This document shows positions 12,601-23,071 of a DNA stretch of 64,000 bases, in pieces (positions within the stretch are counted from its first letter, which is position 1; each line of letters begins with the position of its first letter). The DNA is from Garcia nutans. Its lineage: Eukaryota; Streptophyta; Magnoliopsida; Malpighiales; Euphorbiaceae. The notes under the pieces are model-generated. The model ran no database searches, was not told the origin of the DNA, and saw only the letters and a list, made by a program, of their open reading frames with translations. Both the position numbers and the translations under genes were made by a program. The stretch lies in contig CANTUV010000002.1 of NCBI GenBank assembly GCA_947685225.1, positions 3,162,001-3,226,000 of the forward strand. Direction: 5' to 3'.

Positions 12601-14311
12601 GATAAGCTTCACATCCCTTTCTAATCAACCTCCTAGCTGCAACAGCTGAAACAAATAAGGAGGCTAGCTGTTCCTGCTCATTAGATACTATCACCTCTCT
12701 ACCATCACCCGTTCTCAGAGAAACAATTTTCTTTTTACAATCCACCACAGCTCCATGTCGAGATAGCCAATCCATACCTAAGATCACATCATATTCCTTA
12801 AATGGCATCTCAATCAAATCTCCAAGGAACTCCTCACCCTGCACCCTCACTGCACTATCCCGGTGCACTTTACTCACAACCACACTATGCCCTAACGGAT
12901 TTGTCACCAAAACATCAAATCCTAGGGACTCAGCATGCACATCAAATACAGGCAATATAGATGCACTAATATAAGAATGGGTGGAACCCGGATCAATCAA
13001 AGCAAGTATTGGAGTATTGAATAAAGAAAAAGTACCAGCTATGACTGCCGATGCATCCGGCTGCCTCTGCATAACATACATCCTCTGGGAAGAACCAACC
13101 TCCTCTGGTCTACTCTCCCTGGATGTAGCACCTCCTCTAGCACTGTACCTCGGTCTACCTCCTCTACTGGCACCTCTGCCTCCTCGGCCTCCCCTCGCAC
13201 TAGGTCGAGAAGCTGCTGTATCCACTGACATATGCTCTTGCCTCTCAGGGCAATCTCTCACAAAGTGATCAGGTGACCCACACCTGAAACATACCCCTGC
13301 AACACCAGCCTTCCAGCAAGGACCACCATGCGGCCTACCACAATGGATGCAGATGGGTAAGGTAGATCTCTGAACCATAGGGGTTGGAGCACTCGCCACT
13401 GAAGCTGCAGGTCTAAATCTCTGCCTCTGTAACTGCACTGACCTACCCGCTGGTCTCTGGCTCCTACTACTCCGAGAAACAAAACTTCCTCTACCCCTCT
13501 TCGCAGAAGAAGACCCTGCCTCAAACTGGGGCCTTCTAACCCTAACCTCTTCCTCTGAAGCAGCTGCAATAACTTGAGCTCGCTCTACACTTCGAGCTGC
13601 TGTCACAATCTGTGAGAAATCCTGATATCTGGATCCAGCCACTAAGCACATGATCGAGGGCCTCAATCCCTCCTGAAACCTCCGGCATCTATCAATCTCA
13701 TCAGCAATGATACCCCCAGCATACTGACTCAGTCGAATAAACTCAACTTCATACTCAGTAACAGTTTTGCTGTCTTGCTTCAAGCTCAAGAACTCCATCT
13801 TCTTCATGTCCTTATACTCCCTAGGAGTATACTTCAACTCGAATTCTCTCAGAAAATCAGTGTAAGACAGTGTTGGAGGATCATCCATAGAATATGGCGC
13901 TGTCTTCCACCAGTCGTAGGCATCCTTTTGTAGCAAAGATCTTGCATAATCAAACTTCTCCTCTGAAGTGGCTTGCAACTGCACAAATACCCTCTGAACT
14001 CTGTCAAGCCACTGTTCTGCTACAACCGGATCAACTGTACCAAAGAAATCCTCTGCTCCATATTTCCTTAGCTTATCATAGTGCCTCACTGGTACTGAAG
14101 GCTGAGGGGGTGATGGCTGTGGTTGCACAGGTGCTTGTCTCATAGCTTCCATCATATGCCTAAACCAAGCTGGCGGAACCTCATCACCTACTGGTCTACC
14201 CGACACCGAAGCAGGTGCCTCCTCAACACTATCAACCCTAGCTCCATCATCAGGAGCAACGCTCTCCTCAATACCCTCAACTGACTGTCTCAAATGAGGA
14301 TCCATCAACAC
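9662..14311 (-). CDS. gag-pol: Gag-Pol polyprotein of a Tekay/Del-like chromovirus (1549 aa, uninterrupted)
   Basis: One polyprotein with all parts of a Ty3-type element in order. Gag capsid-like region is about residues 75-250. The CCHC zinc knuckle CFRCGSPDHFVRDC is 341-354, and an earlier CX2C..C cluster lies near 321-332. The aspartic protease has DPGSTHSY at 440-447, so proline follows the catalytic Asp where Thr or Ser is usual. Reverse transcriptase is about 620-800, with FIDD at 774-777. RNase H acidic residues are D923, E960, D985 and D1028. The integrase zinc site is H1134, H1141, C1171 and C1174. The catalytic triad is D1204, D1265 and E1301, with exactly 35 residues between the last two. 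A C-terminal chromodomain-like segment (about 1485-1545) supports the chromovirus assignment. I chose the first ATG; a second Met is two codons on. No stop or frameshift is present, which contrasts with every other retroelement gene in the window. Confidence 0.97.
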   Translation of the reverse strand: MLMDPHLRQSVEGIEESVAPDDGARVDSVEEAPASVSGRPVGDEVPPAWFRHMMEAMRQAPVQPQPSPPQPSVPVRHYDKLRKYGAEDFFGTVDPVVAEQWLDRVQRVFVQLQATSEEKFDYARSLLQKDAYDWWKTAPYSMDDPPTLSYTDFLREFELKYTPREYKDMKKMEFLSLKQDSKTVTEYEVEFIRLSQYAGGIIADEIDRCRRFQEGLRPSIMCLVAGSRYQDFSQIVTAARSVERAQVIAAASEEEVRVRRPQFEAGSSSAKRGRGSFVSRSSRSQRPAGRSVQLQRQRFRPAASVASAPTPMVQRSTLPICIHCGRPHGGPCWKAGVAGVCFRCGSPDHFVRDCPERQEHMSVDTAASRPSARGGRGGRGASRGGRPRYSARGGATSRESRPEEVGSSQRMYVMQRQPDASAVIAGTFSLFNTPILALIDPGSTHSYISASILPVFDVHAESLGFDVLVTNPLGHSVVVSKVHRDSAVRVQGEEFLGDLIEMPFKEYDVILGMDWLSRHGAVVDCKKKIVSLRTGDGREVIVSNEQEQLASLFVSAVAARRLIRKGCEAYLAHVVDTRVKGSPIDSIATVAEFPDVFPEELPGLPPEREVEFGIELLPGTTPISITPYRMAPAELRELKVQLQELLDKGFIRPSVSPWGAPVLFVKKKDGTMRLCIDYRQLNKVTIKNKYPLPRIDDLFDQLKDAAVFSKIDLRSGYHQLRVRAEDVPKTAFRTRYGHYEFLVMPFGLTNAPAAFMDLMNRVFRPYLDQFVVVFIDDILVYSRNEEEHDKHLRIVLQILREKQLFAKLSKCEFWLDQVAFLGHIVSAEGIRVDPSKVEAILNWSPPKSVTEVRSFLGLAGYYRRFVKGFSLIVTPLTRLLRKGVKFVWTDQCQASFEQLREMLTQAPVLTLPIEGKPYVIFSDASHSGLGCVLMQEGKVIAYASRQLKPHELNYPTHDLELAAIVFALKILRHYLFGEKCFIYTDHKSLKYLGVQKELNLRQRRWLELIKDYDCLIDYHPGKANVVADALSRKSLAGLTVYSLSLLVELRALCASFVSCDDGALLAQLHLKPVLLDQIKEAQLADKKIQKIVSDCQSGKGRDFIVKSDGSLWFKSRLCVPDDADLKRVILEEAHQSMFAMHPGNTKMYHDLRQHYWWIGLKRDIAGFVSKCLTCQKVKAEHQVPTGLLQPLSVPEWKWERVTMDFVSGLPLTQRKHDAIWVIVDRLTKTAHFLPVRMDYSLERLAELYIHEIVKLHGVPTSLVSDRDPRFTSRFWKSLHGALGSRLHFSTAFHPQTDGQSERVIQIVEDMLRSCVIDFSGSWDRFLPLVEFAYNNSHQSSIGMAPFEALYGRRCRTPLCWSELGDGKLIGPDLIQETEEKVKLIRGRLKAASDRQKSYADLKRRDIEFDVGDKVFLKISPWKKILRFGRKGKLSPRFIGPYEVLERVGPVVYRLALPPELDRIHNVFHVSMLRRYRSDPSHVLPIESIEVNPDLTIEEEPVAILARDVKELRNKRVPLVKILWKNHGKEEATWESEQTMREQYPQLFQT

Positions 14312-14452
14312 CTAACACTGCAAACACAAAAGGACACACCTTATTAAAGATCAGAGATTGCCAATCCCAAACATGTGTTTTTATTCAAAAACCACTTTTT
14401 AAAATCAAAATATTCTTTTTTATTACATTTTACCTAGGTTGAGAATCTCAAA
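14312..14452 (-). other. Leader between primer site and gag-pol of chromovirus
   Basis: A 141-bp untranslated leader. No ORF; it probably holds packaging signals, as in other retroelements (inference). Confidence 0.6.
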
Positions 14453-14469
14453 CCTAGGCTCTGATACCA
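14453..14469 (-). other. Primer-binding site, initiator tRNA-Met
   Basis: TGGTATCAGAGCCTAGG on the minus strand, a few bases inside the 5' LTR. This is the typical plant retroelement primer complementary to the 3' end of tRNA-iMet. Confidence 0.93.
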
Positions 14470-14861
14470 AAACAATTGTAACACCCCCATATCCAATGCA
14501 CACACACTACAACCACAACAATGTAGCATAAGTGCACCAAATATAGGGATGCTATGGTTTTCTTAACATTTAAAACACTTTAAATGATGTTATCATCTTT
14601 ATCAATATACATTATAGATAGTAAGTAATCAATTGGTAATATAAACAAAATAGATATATAAATACATTTAAGTATTACACAGCGGAAGTTATAAAATATG
14701 TGCATATTTACATATTAAACATATCTTTACAAAATATAAAGAAGTATACATGATTGGCAAGTTTGCTCTGATCTTTAAGCTCCCAAAAATCAAATCTTCA
14801 AGGTCTACTCTCACTCGGTCTCGTAGAGCTCTCAGGTTCAACTCTATCAACTCTATTACCT

Positions 14862-14899
14862 GCGCGATTAAACACTATCGCGCTAAGCCAACGGCTTAG
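14862..14899 (-). other. Tandem double hairpin in chromovirus 5' LTR
   Basis: Same two perfect 7-bp stems as 7608-7645. In the transcript this lies toward the 3' end of the LTR. Confidence 0.75.
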
Positions 14900-15673
14900 T
14901 AAGATAATCATGCAAATGATATGACTTAGTGCAATGCAATGTCATTTCTCAATCCATATTATACATGTAACATCATATATGAAAAACTAACCACATACTT
15001 TCACATTACAAATCACATTTCAATATCTTTCCATATACTTCATTTGTACCCATTTAATCATTCATAATCAACACTAAACAAAGACAAGCATGGTCTCATT
15101 ATTCAAACATTTCACCATTCAACAATTACATCTAAACAAACACATACATGGGCCCAAAACACACTAATATGCCATTCAATTTTCAGAGTTAATGTTTTGG
15201 TTCTATCATCACATTTATCAATATCATAAACCCAACTAGGCTTCAAGGATTAAGTTCAACCAAGCTTCAAGGGGAGCAAAGCATGCTAAGCTTCAACCCA
15301 ACTTGGCTTCAAGAACAAAACCCAACCTAGCTTCAAGGGTGGTAACATCTCAATTAGGCTTCAAGGATTCAATCCAACCTAACTTCAAGAGATTGTTACA
15401 CTCATTAGGCATGCCACCAACAACAAACTCTGAAAATGGAATAACACATTAGCCACACAATTCATTTAGATTTCATTCTCAATTCTCATTATCATTTAGA
15501 CAAACATGCCTCATTTATCTCCATTGAATCACCTTAGCCAATAACAATGGCTTCACCTTTCATTTCACAATATAACACTTCATTATTCAAGTGTATATTT
15601 ATCACATTCATGATCACATTATATCTCACATAGCATCATTCACAAATATCAACAATGCAAGAACAACTTATAT

Positions 15674-15681
15674 TATTTATA
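15674..15681 (-). promoter_or_regulatory. Putative TATA box of the 5' LTR
   Basis: TATAAATA on the minus strand. As part of the 5' LTR it is a candidate core promoter for the gag-pol transcript. Confidence 0.4.
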
Positions 15682-15831
15682 GCTTTAGGATCATCCACAA
15701 GTGTTTGATCAAGTCATTCCTTAATTTAAGTATGTTTAAAAATGTTTATGTTGAGGTTTAGAGACCACACTACCTTTGAAGAATTTAAACCATGCAAAGA
15801 GAACCAAGAAATCAAACAATGTTCAAATCAT

Positions 15832-15974
15832 TTGAAGGACACGCCCAACTCACTTGATTGACACACCCAACCAGCTTGAGTGACACGCCCGTGTCCTTAA
15901 AAAGAAAAGAGGCAGTAGCTTCCTCAAATAAATGACACGCCCGTGTCCCTTTAAATGCACTTGGCCGTGTCACC
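15832..15974 (-). promoter_or_regulatory. GACACGCCC/GGCCGTGTC dyad cluster in chromovirus 5' LTR
   Basis: Same layout as 8578-8720. It includes the half-site pair GACACGCCCGTGTC, unmutated here but GACACGCTCGTGTC in the other LTR. It lies about 150-300 bp upstream of the candidate TATA box. Confidence 0.7.
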
Positions 15975-16869
15975 CACAAACACAACCTAACTAAAACCAA
16001 CACTTTCTCAATTGCACTCAAACACAATATTCATCATATAACATATTTCAAATGAACATAAACAATGTTCTAAACACATATTCATCACAAGAAACACTTC
16101 ACAATACATTAATATAACAATTAAACACACACATCATCTCAAAACCCTAAAACCAACATCCTTCTCCATCCTTCCAAATCAACATCTACCACTTCTAACA
16201 ACAACAACTATATAAACTATTAACTTAAACCAATTTAATACTTGAGAACACAACACAACACATCTCAAATCCATCAAATCACAAAATCACCAAACCCTAA
16301 CTCACTTCCAACACAACTTCCAAATAAGTAAAGAAAACAAAAGATTACTTACTTAAAAAGAAGAAATTTCACAAATCCCTTGTCAAATCCTTTAATTATT
16401 TCTTCAATTTGCTCCTAGCATCAAGAACACCTTTCTTGCTCTCTCTTCTCTTCAATGGCCGGCCACCTCTTGAAAGAAAAAAGGAAATAATGAAGACACC
16501 AAGTCAAATTTTGCTTTTAATCTCCACCAAGTGATTTAATCCAAGCAATTACCAAAATGCCCTCAAACATAAAACTAACCTTTTGTCTTATATAAGCCCA
16601 TAAATGTAATTACACACTCAACACAAAAATATCTTCTTCCACTACCCAACACCTTGACTCTCCCTTTGACCCATTTATATGTTATATATATTATCATATA
16701 CACAACATATACCATTCTCTCTAAACCCTATTTTCTTTCCAAAACACAAACACACAAGCATTCTCCTCCCAATTTCTTTTCTTAGCACAATATAAACATT
16801 CAATCCAGTTAGTATAACAACAACAACAACAATATGCAAAACTTCTAGGGCATAAATGAGGATATTACA

Positions 16870-16874
16870 ATCTT
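16870..16874. repeat. Target-site duplication ATCTT, right copy
   Basis: Matches 7218-7222 and marks the right edge of the chromovirus insertion inside unit A1. Confidence 0.95.
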
Positions 16875-17417
16875 AGTGATCACAAGACTTGCCAAAAGTA
16901 TCACAACAGCCCAAGGTAGGTTGTTGAGGTTATATGCCAATGAAAAGAAAGCTAAAATTTTATGAAGGCTCAAAGGGACAACTAGGGATTAATATTTAAT
17001 TGGGTGGATACTAGTTGTTGGCTAATCAAATAATGCCTAGATCATTTCTCCCTTAAATAAGCAGAGTTCAATTTCGCCTCGAAAATTTGTCAAAGCATGT
17101 TCTAAGACTGACTAAGACCTAGACAAAGATAATTATGCAGCAGCCCTCTCTAAGTAAGCATACACAAATCAATGCTATAGAGCAATTCCCCCATCTAGTA
17201 AAGTCATTCGTGTCATGATACATAAATATATTAATTCATGAATTATCAAGCTTGATTCCTCATTGGTTGAGCATCAAAATGAACAAAGACCAACAAAAAT
17301 TTATTCAAACAAATTTAAATTTAAAAAAACAAGATTGTAAATATTAAAGAAAGTAAAATTGAAAAGCAACATTCAAGCTAAGGAAGGTCCGTTGAGTTGG
17401 CGTTCAAGATACTTCAT
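16875..17417 (-). other. Non-coding interior of unit A1 downstream of gag
   Basis: Continues the sequence broken at 7217. It closely matches 25153-25695 and, inverted, about 26917-27470. No gene is visible. Confidence 0.7.
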
Positions 17418-18107
17418 TTATTTAGACATATCAAGGGCAAGGATTGCTTCATCATCATCATCCACAGTTAAACCAAACTTGTTTAGCAGTACATCCTCTT
17501 TAGCAGCTTCTCTATCCATATCATGATGAGATGGCAAGATAAAACTCTTCATGAAGGTTGCAAGAGGTGGTGCCTTTTCAATTTTAAGTAGAGGCTTATT
17601 CCTAGTGTTGGGCTTATTAGGCTCAAGTAGCTTTCCACTGTCAATTAAATTCTAGATCTCATGCCTTAACTTCATACAGTTGTCCGTTTCGTGTCCAAGC
17701 CTTTGATGGAATTGGCAAAATGCTTTAATATCAAAGTTAGGCGGAAAAGGATTAGGCAAAGGATGAGGAGTCAGAGGTTGTAACAATCCCTTCTTCATTA
17801 GATTCTCCAACATTTTTGACAGAGGTTCCCCCAAGTCTGAAAATTTACGCCTCTTTATTGGTTCAGTTGCTGCATTTTTCTCAACACCTCTTCTTTTCTT
17901 TTTATTTTGCTCATTGAGGTGGTAGTCGCTCCTATTGCTCCATTTAAACAGCATATGGTTCGGTTGATATTGTAAAATAGGGATTGATCCTTCATTTTTC
18001 ATTTGATCTCTATTAGTGAACATATTCTCCGTTGATGCTGCCTTTCCCCTTTTTCTTATGTCAATGGGAGATGCGTTATTGTTGATGATCTCTAGAATTT
18101 CAATCAA
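17418..18107 (-). pseudogene. gag: Gag C-terminal fragment of unit A1 with one amber stop
   Basis: The minus-strand frame carries a lysine/arginine-rich stretch, then FCQFHQRLGHETDNC, a C/H-rich motif of Tat/Ogre-type Gag, then LRHEI. A TAG stop at 17652-17654 interrupts it, and the same frame continues to a TAA at 17418-17420. The matching codon in unit A2 (25930-25932) is CAG, so this stop arose by a C-to-T change in this copy. The N-terminal capsid region is missing here. Confidence 0.85.
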
Positions 18108-19353
18108 CTGGGCTTCATAATTTCAACCAATTGGTCTTGTAGTTCGGTCATCCTAGCTTTGACAACTTCATCAATTATATCCCTTAGCTGGTTTGCATTC
18201 ATCCTTCCAATAAGGCACTTGAATTAAAGTCAATGTTGTAGATGGTATTGTTGTATGCTCTTGAATTGTCGTACTTCAGGTCTATGAGCCAGAGAGGATC
18301 AATGATATGAGATGCAAATGTATGTATGCATGTATGCACAAACCACAAACAAGGATAATTAGGACGTTCCTTACAACCTTATATCATCCACACACGAATG
18401 GCGAGTCTCTTTTCCTAGGTATATGGTTAACAAAATACCAACATGGGGTATCTTGCTTTTGATTAATTCCCTCGAATGTTTCAACCAATAGTTATATTTT
18501 CAAAAATAGAAATTAATTCATGATAATTCCCTTTAATTAGGTTTTAATCCATTCAACCAACTAAAGTAGCTTTTATGCTATGTTGGATTCAAACGAAATT
18601 AAGAGGTTTATTATAAATAGATTTCTCACTTGAAAAAGTAACTAATGATTCATGCCAAAAACAAGCCCATGGTTAATTTGTTCTTAGTGTAAACTAGGCC
18701 CACAATTGATTTTTGGTATTTCATAATTGACCTAAATATTTTTGCAAGCTCTTTATAAAAAATGGTTGGGTGAAAATAGTTTTGTTTCTAAGCCCATTGT
18801 AAAAGATTTTAGAAAAATGGATTTTGGGCTTAGTATTTGGGTCATGAGCTAAAGAATTTTTGATTTATTTTTAGAAAAATTTTATGTCCAAAGACCATCT
18901 TAAAAATTTTTGAAAATAGTTTTGGTCTTTTGGATTTTAAAGAAAGAAAAAATTTATTTTGAGCTTGCAAATGTACTTGGGTCATGTTAGGAAAAAGAAC
19001 AAACCAAATAAGCCATGATTTAAACCAAGATAAATTAACCATAGTCAAACAACATGCATTTGGGGTAAAACCTAAGGAAAGTAACTAGGCCAATTACATG
19101 AGCTTTAGTCTTTGGGTTAAAAGGCTTTGGTTCCCATAGCAAGTATATACCAAATGGTACAAGGCTATGAGTGGTTATGCCATGCTCGATCTCCATACCT
19201 TGAGTGAAAGTATGGTATCCCTTACATAACATAACACGGGTAACACTGGTGTCCTAACTCACGCACACAATGCAATCTAATATGATGCAATGGATAATAT
19301 CATTATAAGAAAGAATAGAATAATATAAAGACCAACGGAATCAACTTCTCTTA
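18108..19353 (-). other. Leader region of unit A1
   Basis: About 1.25 kb between primer site and gag fragment. Homologous stretches occur at about 44407-48250 (outside the inserted LTR) and 59587-60720. AT-rich, no gene. Confidence 0.65.
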
Positions 19354-19371
19354 TCCCTAGTGGAGTCGCCA
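19354..19371 (-). other. Primer-binding site, tRNA-Arg type
   Basis: TGGCGACTCCACTAGGGA on the minus strand, one base inside the LTR end. It complements a tRNA-Arg 3' end, the primer known for Ogre elements. Variants recur at 44389-44406 and 59570-59586. Confidence 0.8.
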
Positions 19372-19372
19372 C

Positions 19373-21531
19373 TATGAGCGGGGATTTTCGCCCCCACTCT
19401 CGGTGGAATGGTTCTTGCGACTTTGGCACTGTTTAGGCTCGGGACTTTAGAGAACACGGACCTAAGTCCGGAGAAAATGGAGTCGCCACCCGGATGGGCT
19501 GGGAAAAAATAAAGGGGTGGATGACTCGATTCCTAAGGAATCCCCAACCCCCTAATGGGTTAGGAAAGTTGGGTACGTGTAGGGAAGGTGAGAAATGGCC
19601 CAGCACCCCCACAATGCCCGGTTCATTAGAACCGGCCTCCTTTACAGGTCTTAATATTATAAAATTCTTAAATATAATAACATTATCCATATTACACACA
19701 ATAAAAAGAAAGCATCATTATATTAAAATCAAAGCAATGTCCAAACAAAACAAAACAAATAAATGGACACCCATCCAAGGATGGAAACATGTCCTTACAT
19801 CACATGCCTAGATAGGACACCCACCAAAAGGTAGAAACATGCCCTTTACATAAGTTCTGAAATAGAAAAGCAAATTAAATTACATGATGTTTAACTAATG
19901 AGGTACCCACCAAGTGGAAACATACCTCTTACAACTTTTGGAAGTCTAGATAAATTGATAAAAGTAAATATCCATTCATAATAAATAAATCATTCATCAA
20001 AGCTATTAACAAAAATATAAAACAAACATCCATCCATGATAAATTAAATAAATCAAGTATTAAAATTAAATAAATTAAAGCATAAGAAATAAATCAAGGT
20101 GTAAATGAATATGGAATTGAATAAAACAAATAAAAGTTCAAGTATAGCTACTATTTCTATTTAGGGTTATTTATCTCATGTGTTAAGGCTTTGGAAATTC
20201 TATAGTTTAAGCTACTGTGACTTTTTAGGGAGTTAGAATAAATTAGGGTTTTAGGTTTTAAAAGGTGGGTAAGACTCTTTGATTAATCAAATTAAAGTTT
20301 GAATGGTGAAATTATGAAACTAGGGTTTTGGACACTTTGAAATACTTTTTAATTCATGATTTTTAAATGGTGATTTAAGCTACTGTGACTTTTTGACTTT
20401 TTATGTTTTTATATTTTTTTTATGTTTTAAAAGGACTAAGGTTCATAAAAATTAAGGTTTAAGGTTTTAAAAGGGTTAGGGTTTATTGTTTTAGGTTTAA
20501 AAGTTGAACTTTGGATTTAGGGTTTGAAATTTAGGACTCACGGGTAATGAATTTGAATTAGAGTTTTAAAAAGCAATTTGATTATTTATGAAGTTTTATG
20601 AATTTAAACAAATGGATTGAAGTTTTTATAAGTAGAAAAGATGCTTTTTAAAGCGTTTAGAATGAAATAGAACCTACTTTAAAAATTTGAAAGAAACAGA
20701 ATTTTATTTTGGTTTTGTAGAAAAATATGTTCAATGAGTGTTTTAAGGTTTTTAAGAAGAAAAAATAACAATTTTAAGTCCTTTTAGAAAAGAAAGTCAC
20801 GTTTTTAATGTTCTAATCTTGGCAAAATTAAGTTAAAGCTCTAAGATTTTTTATTTTAAAAACTAAAATTTTATAACCTAGCTATTGTAAAACATAAATC
20901 AAAAAGATTTTTACATACCTTCTTTTGTTGATTCTCCAAAAAATAACTCTTCTTGGATGAACTAGCTCCAAAAACAAGCCTTGGTTGCCTTTGATTTGAT
21001 TAAATCATGCTACTGCTGCTTTAAATATCAATTGAATTGAGTTTTTCCTTTTCCTTCCTTGATTTGGTTTCAAAAATCAAGCCACTGCCAATTTTTTTCC
21101 TCCCTTGATTTGGTTTAATTGGTTCTTATTTATAGTGGTTTTTAGGTTGTTTATTCCTAATTAATTAAGGTAAGTAATATTAATAAAAAAAAGAAATTAA
21201 AACCTAATTGGATTAGGATTCTCAAAATTTTTCGCTGGCAAAAACTGAGCTGCCGGGCCCGTGGGCGTGCCAGCCCACAGGAAATTCCTGCGAGCGAGCT
21301 GACGCTGGCCCGACGGGCCTGCGCGACCACTTTTCGCTGCCAGTTTTTTTTCCGACTCCGATTTTTATTTTTAATTTTTATTTGTTTATTTTCATTTTTT
21401 ATTAATAAAAATGAGATACTAAGGTAAAAATTATTTAACTAAAATTATTTTGGACCAATTAAACAACAAAAATCATTTTGGACTAAGTAAAGCATATTGG
21501 ATTGGATTGGGTCAAAAATTAAGGGTCTACA
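19373..21531 (-). repeat. Family A LTR shared by units A1 and A2
   Basis: 2159 bp with a primer site on one side (A1 interior) and a polypurine tract on the other (A2 interior). It therefore serves as 5' LTR of A1 and 3' LTR of A2. It starts TGTAGACC (minus, 21531) and ends TCATA, with CA mutated to TA. It holds a TATA box (21127-21134), a GC-rich dyad region (21245-21340) and AAACCCTAA-like motifs (about 20160-20530). Confidence 0.9.
21127..21134 (-). promoter_or_regulatory. Putative TATA box of shared LTR
   Basis: TATAAATA on the minus strand, same LTR position as 656-663. As part of A1's 5' LTR it is the candidate A1 promoter. Confidence 0.5.
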
Positions 21532-21544
21532 GTTTGCACCCTGC
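21532..21544 (-). other. Polypurine tract of A2
   Basis: GCAGGGTGCAAAC on the minus strand, abutting the LTR start at 21531. Confidence 0.75.
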
Positions 21545-21615
21545 TTGAATGATCTGAAACCTTAGTGAAAGAGAGTGAAAAGCAACAAAACTTAATTTTT
21601 GATGTGGCGACTTGT

Positions 21616-22511
21616 TTTGGATTCTGGACCCGAGGATGATTCTAGGTTATGAACCTAAGAAAAATTTGGGTTTCGGACCCGGATTCGAGTTCTGGACTCG
21701 AGGATATTTCTAGATTCGGGACCTAAGAAAAATTCGGGTTCTGGACCCGGATTCGAGTTCTGGACATGAGGATAATTCTAGGTTCTGAACCTAAGGAAAA
21801 TTTGGGTTCTGGACCCGGTTTTGGACTCAAGGGAGATTCTAGGTTCTGGACCTAAGGAAAATTTGGGTTCTGGACCCGGTTTGAGATCTGGACTCAAGGA
21901 TGTTCTAGGTTCTGGACCTAAAGAAAATTTGGTTATGGACCTGGATTCGAGTTCTGGACTCGAGGATAATTCTAGGTTCTAGACCTAAGGAAAATTTGGG
22001 TTCTGGACCCGGATTTGAGTTCTGGACTCGAGATAATTCTAGGTTCTGGACCTAAGGGAAATTTGGGTTCTGGACCCGGATTCGAGTTCTGGACTCGAGG
22101 ATAATTCTAGGTTCTGGACCTAAGGGAAATTTGGGTTCTGGACCCGGATTCGAGTTCTGGAATCGAGGATAATTCTAGGTTCTGGACCTAAGGAAAATTT
22201 GGGTTCTGGACCCGGATTCGAGTTCTGGACTCAAGGATAATTCTAGGTTCTAGACCTAAGGAAAATTTTGCTTCTGGACTCGAGGATAATTCTAGGTTCT
22301 GGACCTAAGAGAAAATTGGGTTTTGGACCCAGATTCGAGTTCTGGACTCGAGGATAATTCTAGGTTTTGGACCTGAATTCGAGTTCTGGACTCGAGGATA
22401 ATTCTAGGTTCTGGACCTAAGTGAAATTTGGGTTCTGGACCCAGATTCGAGTTCTGGACTCGAGGATAATTCTAGGTTCTGGACCTAAGGAAAATTTGGG
22501 TTCTGGTCCCG
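21616..22511 (-). repeat. Mini-hairpin array, TCTGG-loop type, unit A2
   Basis: About 13 copies of the 68-bp higher-order unit. Clear examples: CGAGT-TCTGG-ACTCG (21686-21700), TAGGT-TCTGG-ACCTA (21840-21854) and GGGT-TCTGG-ACCC (21865-21877). Loop constant, both stem arms change together. Confidence 0.92.
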
Positions 22512-22513
22512 AT

Positions 22514-22912
22514 TTTGGATACTCAATCCTAAACTAGTCTTGGATACTCGATATTAATTTTGATTGGGATACTCGATCCTAACTGGATTTGGATACTTGA
22601 TCCTAGACTGGATTTGGATACTCGATCCTAAGTGGATTTGGATACTTTATCCTATCTGGACTTGGATACTTGATCCTAACTGGACTTGGGATACTCGATT
22701 CTAAGCTGGATTTGGATACTCGATCCTAAACTGGATTGGGATACTCGATCCTAAATCGAATTTGGATACTCGATCCTAAATCGAATTTGGATCGAAATGG
22801 ATACTCGATCCTAAATCGGATTTGGATACTCGATCCGAAATTAGATTGGGATACTCGATCCTAGCTTGATTTGGATACTCGATCCTAAACTTGATTGGGA
22901 TACTCGATCCTA
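22514..22912 (-). repeat. Mini-hairpin array, ACTCG-loop type, unit A2
   Basis: About 16 units of roughly 25 bp built on GGAT-ACTCG-ATCC (for example 22739-22751), with spacer variants around CTGGATTT. Confidence 0.9.
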
Positions 22913-23010
22913 ACCTGGGTACTTTGACTTGAGATTTGAATTGATTTTGATTTAATTTGGGTACTTGGACCCGAGATTAGATTTGATTTGGGTACTTGGA
23001 CCCGAGAATG
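22913..23010 (-). repeat. Mini-hairpins with ACTTGG loop, unit A2
   Basis: GGGT-ACTTGG-ACCC at 22990-23003 and an upstream copy near 22959-22972. The same GGGT/ACCC stem is used with a different loop from the neighbouring arrays. Confidence 0.8.
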
Positions 23011-23071
23011 AATTTGACTAACCTTTTATCAGTTGAGAAGTCTTACTGCTTTGGCTGTTCTATGCATTGTG

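Larger units (their letters stand above)
7223..16869 (-). mobile_element. Intact Tekay/Del-like chromovirus (family D)
   Basis: A complete 9647-bp Ty3-type element on the minus strand. It has a 5' LTR (14477-16869), tRNA-iMet primer site (14453-14469), a single uninterrupted gag-pol (9662-14311), a polypurine tract (9616-9628) and a 3' LTR (7223-9615), flanked by ATCTT duplications. The two LTRs are both 2393 bp. By eye I count about seven substitutions and no indels, roughly 0.3% divergence, so the insertion is recent. Every part needed for autonomous movement appears present; activity itself cannot be judged from sequence. Confidence 0.95.
14477..16869 (-). repeat. 5' LTR of intact chromovirus
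   Basis: 2393 bp, same length as the 3' LTR and collinear throughout. Differences noticed include C/T near the start of the plus-strand copy and one in each of two dyad half sites. It carries a TATA-like box at 15674-15681, a dyad cluster at about 15832-15974 and a double hairpin at 14862-14899. Confidence 0.96.
1..21531 (-). mobile_element. Unit A1: Tat/Ogre-like LTR retrotransposon derivative, cut by the window start, with nested insertions
   Basis: Read on the minus strand: 5' LTR 19373-21531, tRNA-Arg primer site 19354-19371, leader, gag fragment 17418-18107, non-coding interior, tandem hairpin arrays, polypurine tract 1085-1097 and a partial 3' LTR 1-1084. Two chromovirus sequences interrupt it: a solo LTR (1437-3989) and a full element (7223-16869). 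Removing them leaves an interior of about 6 kb. No reverse transcriptase or integrase is visible, so the unit looks non-autonomous. The gag motif and primer type place it with Tat/Ogre elements; that assignment is from family knowledge, not from a search. The end of its 3' LTR and any target duplication lie outside the window. Confidence 0.85.

Noticed and set aside
9869..14145. Several plus-strand open frames opposite the chromovirus gag-pol
   Set aside because: Antisense shadows of a well-supported polyprotein.
19433..19811. Possible small host genes with moderate frames near 19.4-19.8 kb and 32.8-33.1 kb
   Set aside because: Both lie in the conserved 3' part of family A LTRs and read through LTR sequence on opposite strands.
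21616..22912. CRISPR-like repeat-spacer array
   Set aside because: Plant nuclear context, spacers are themselves repeated and no cas genes; it is a higher-order minisatellite of hairpins.
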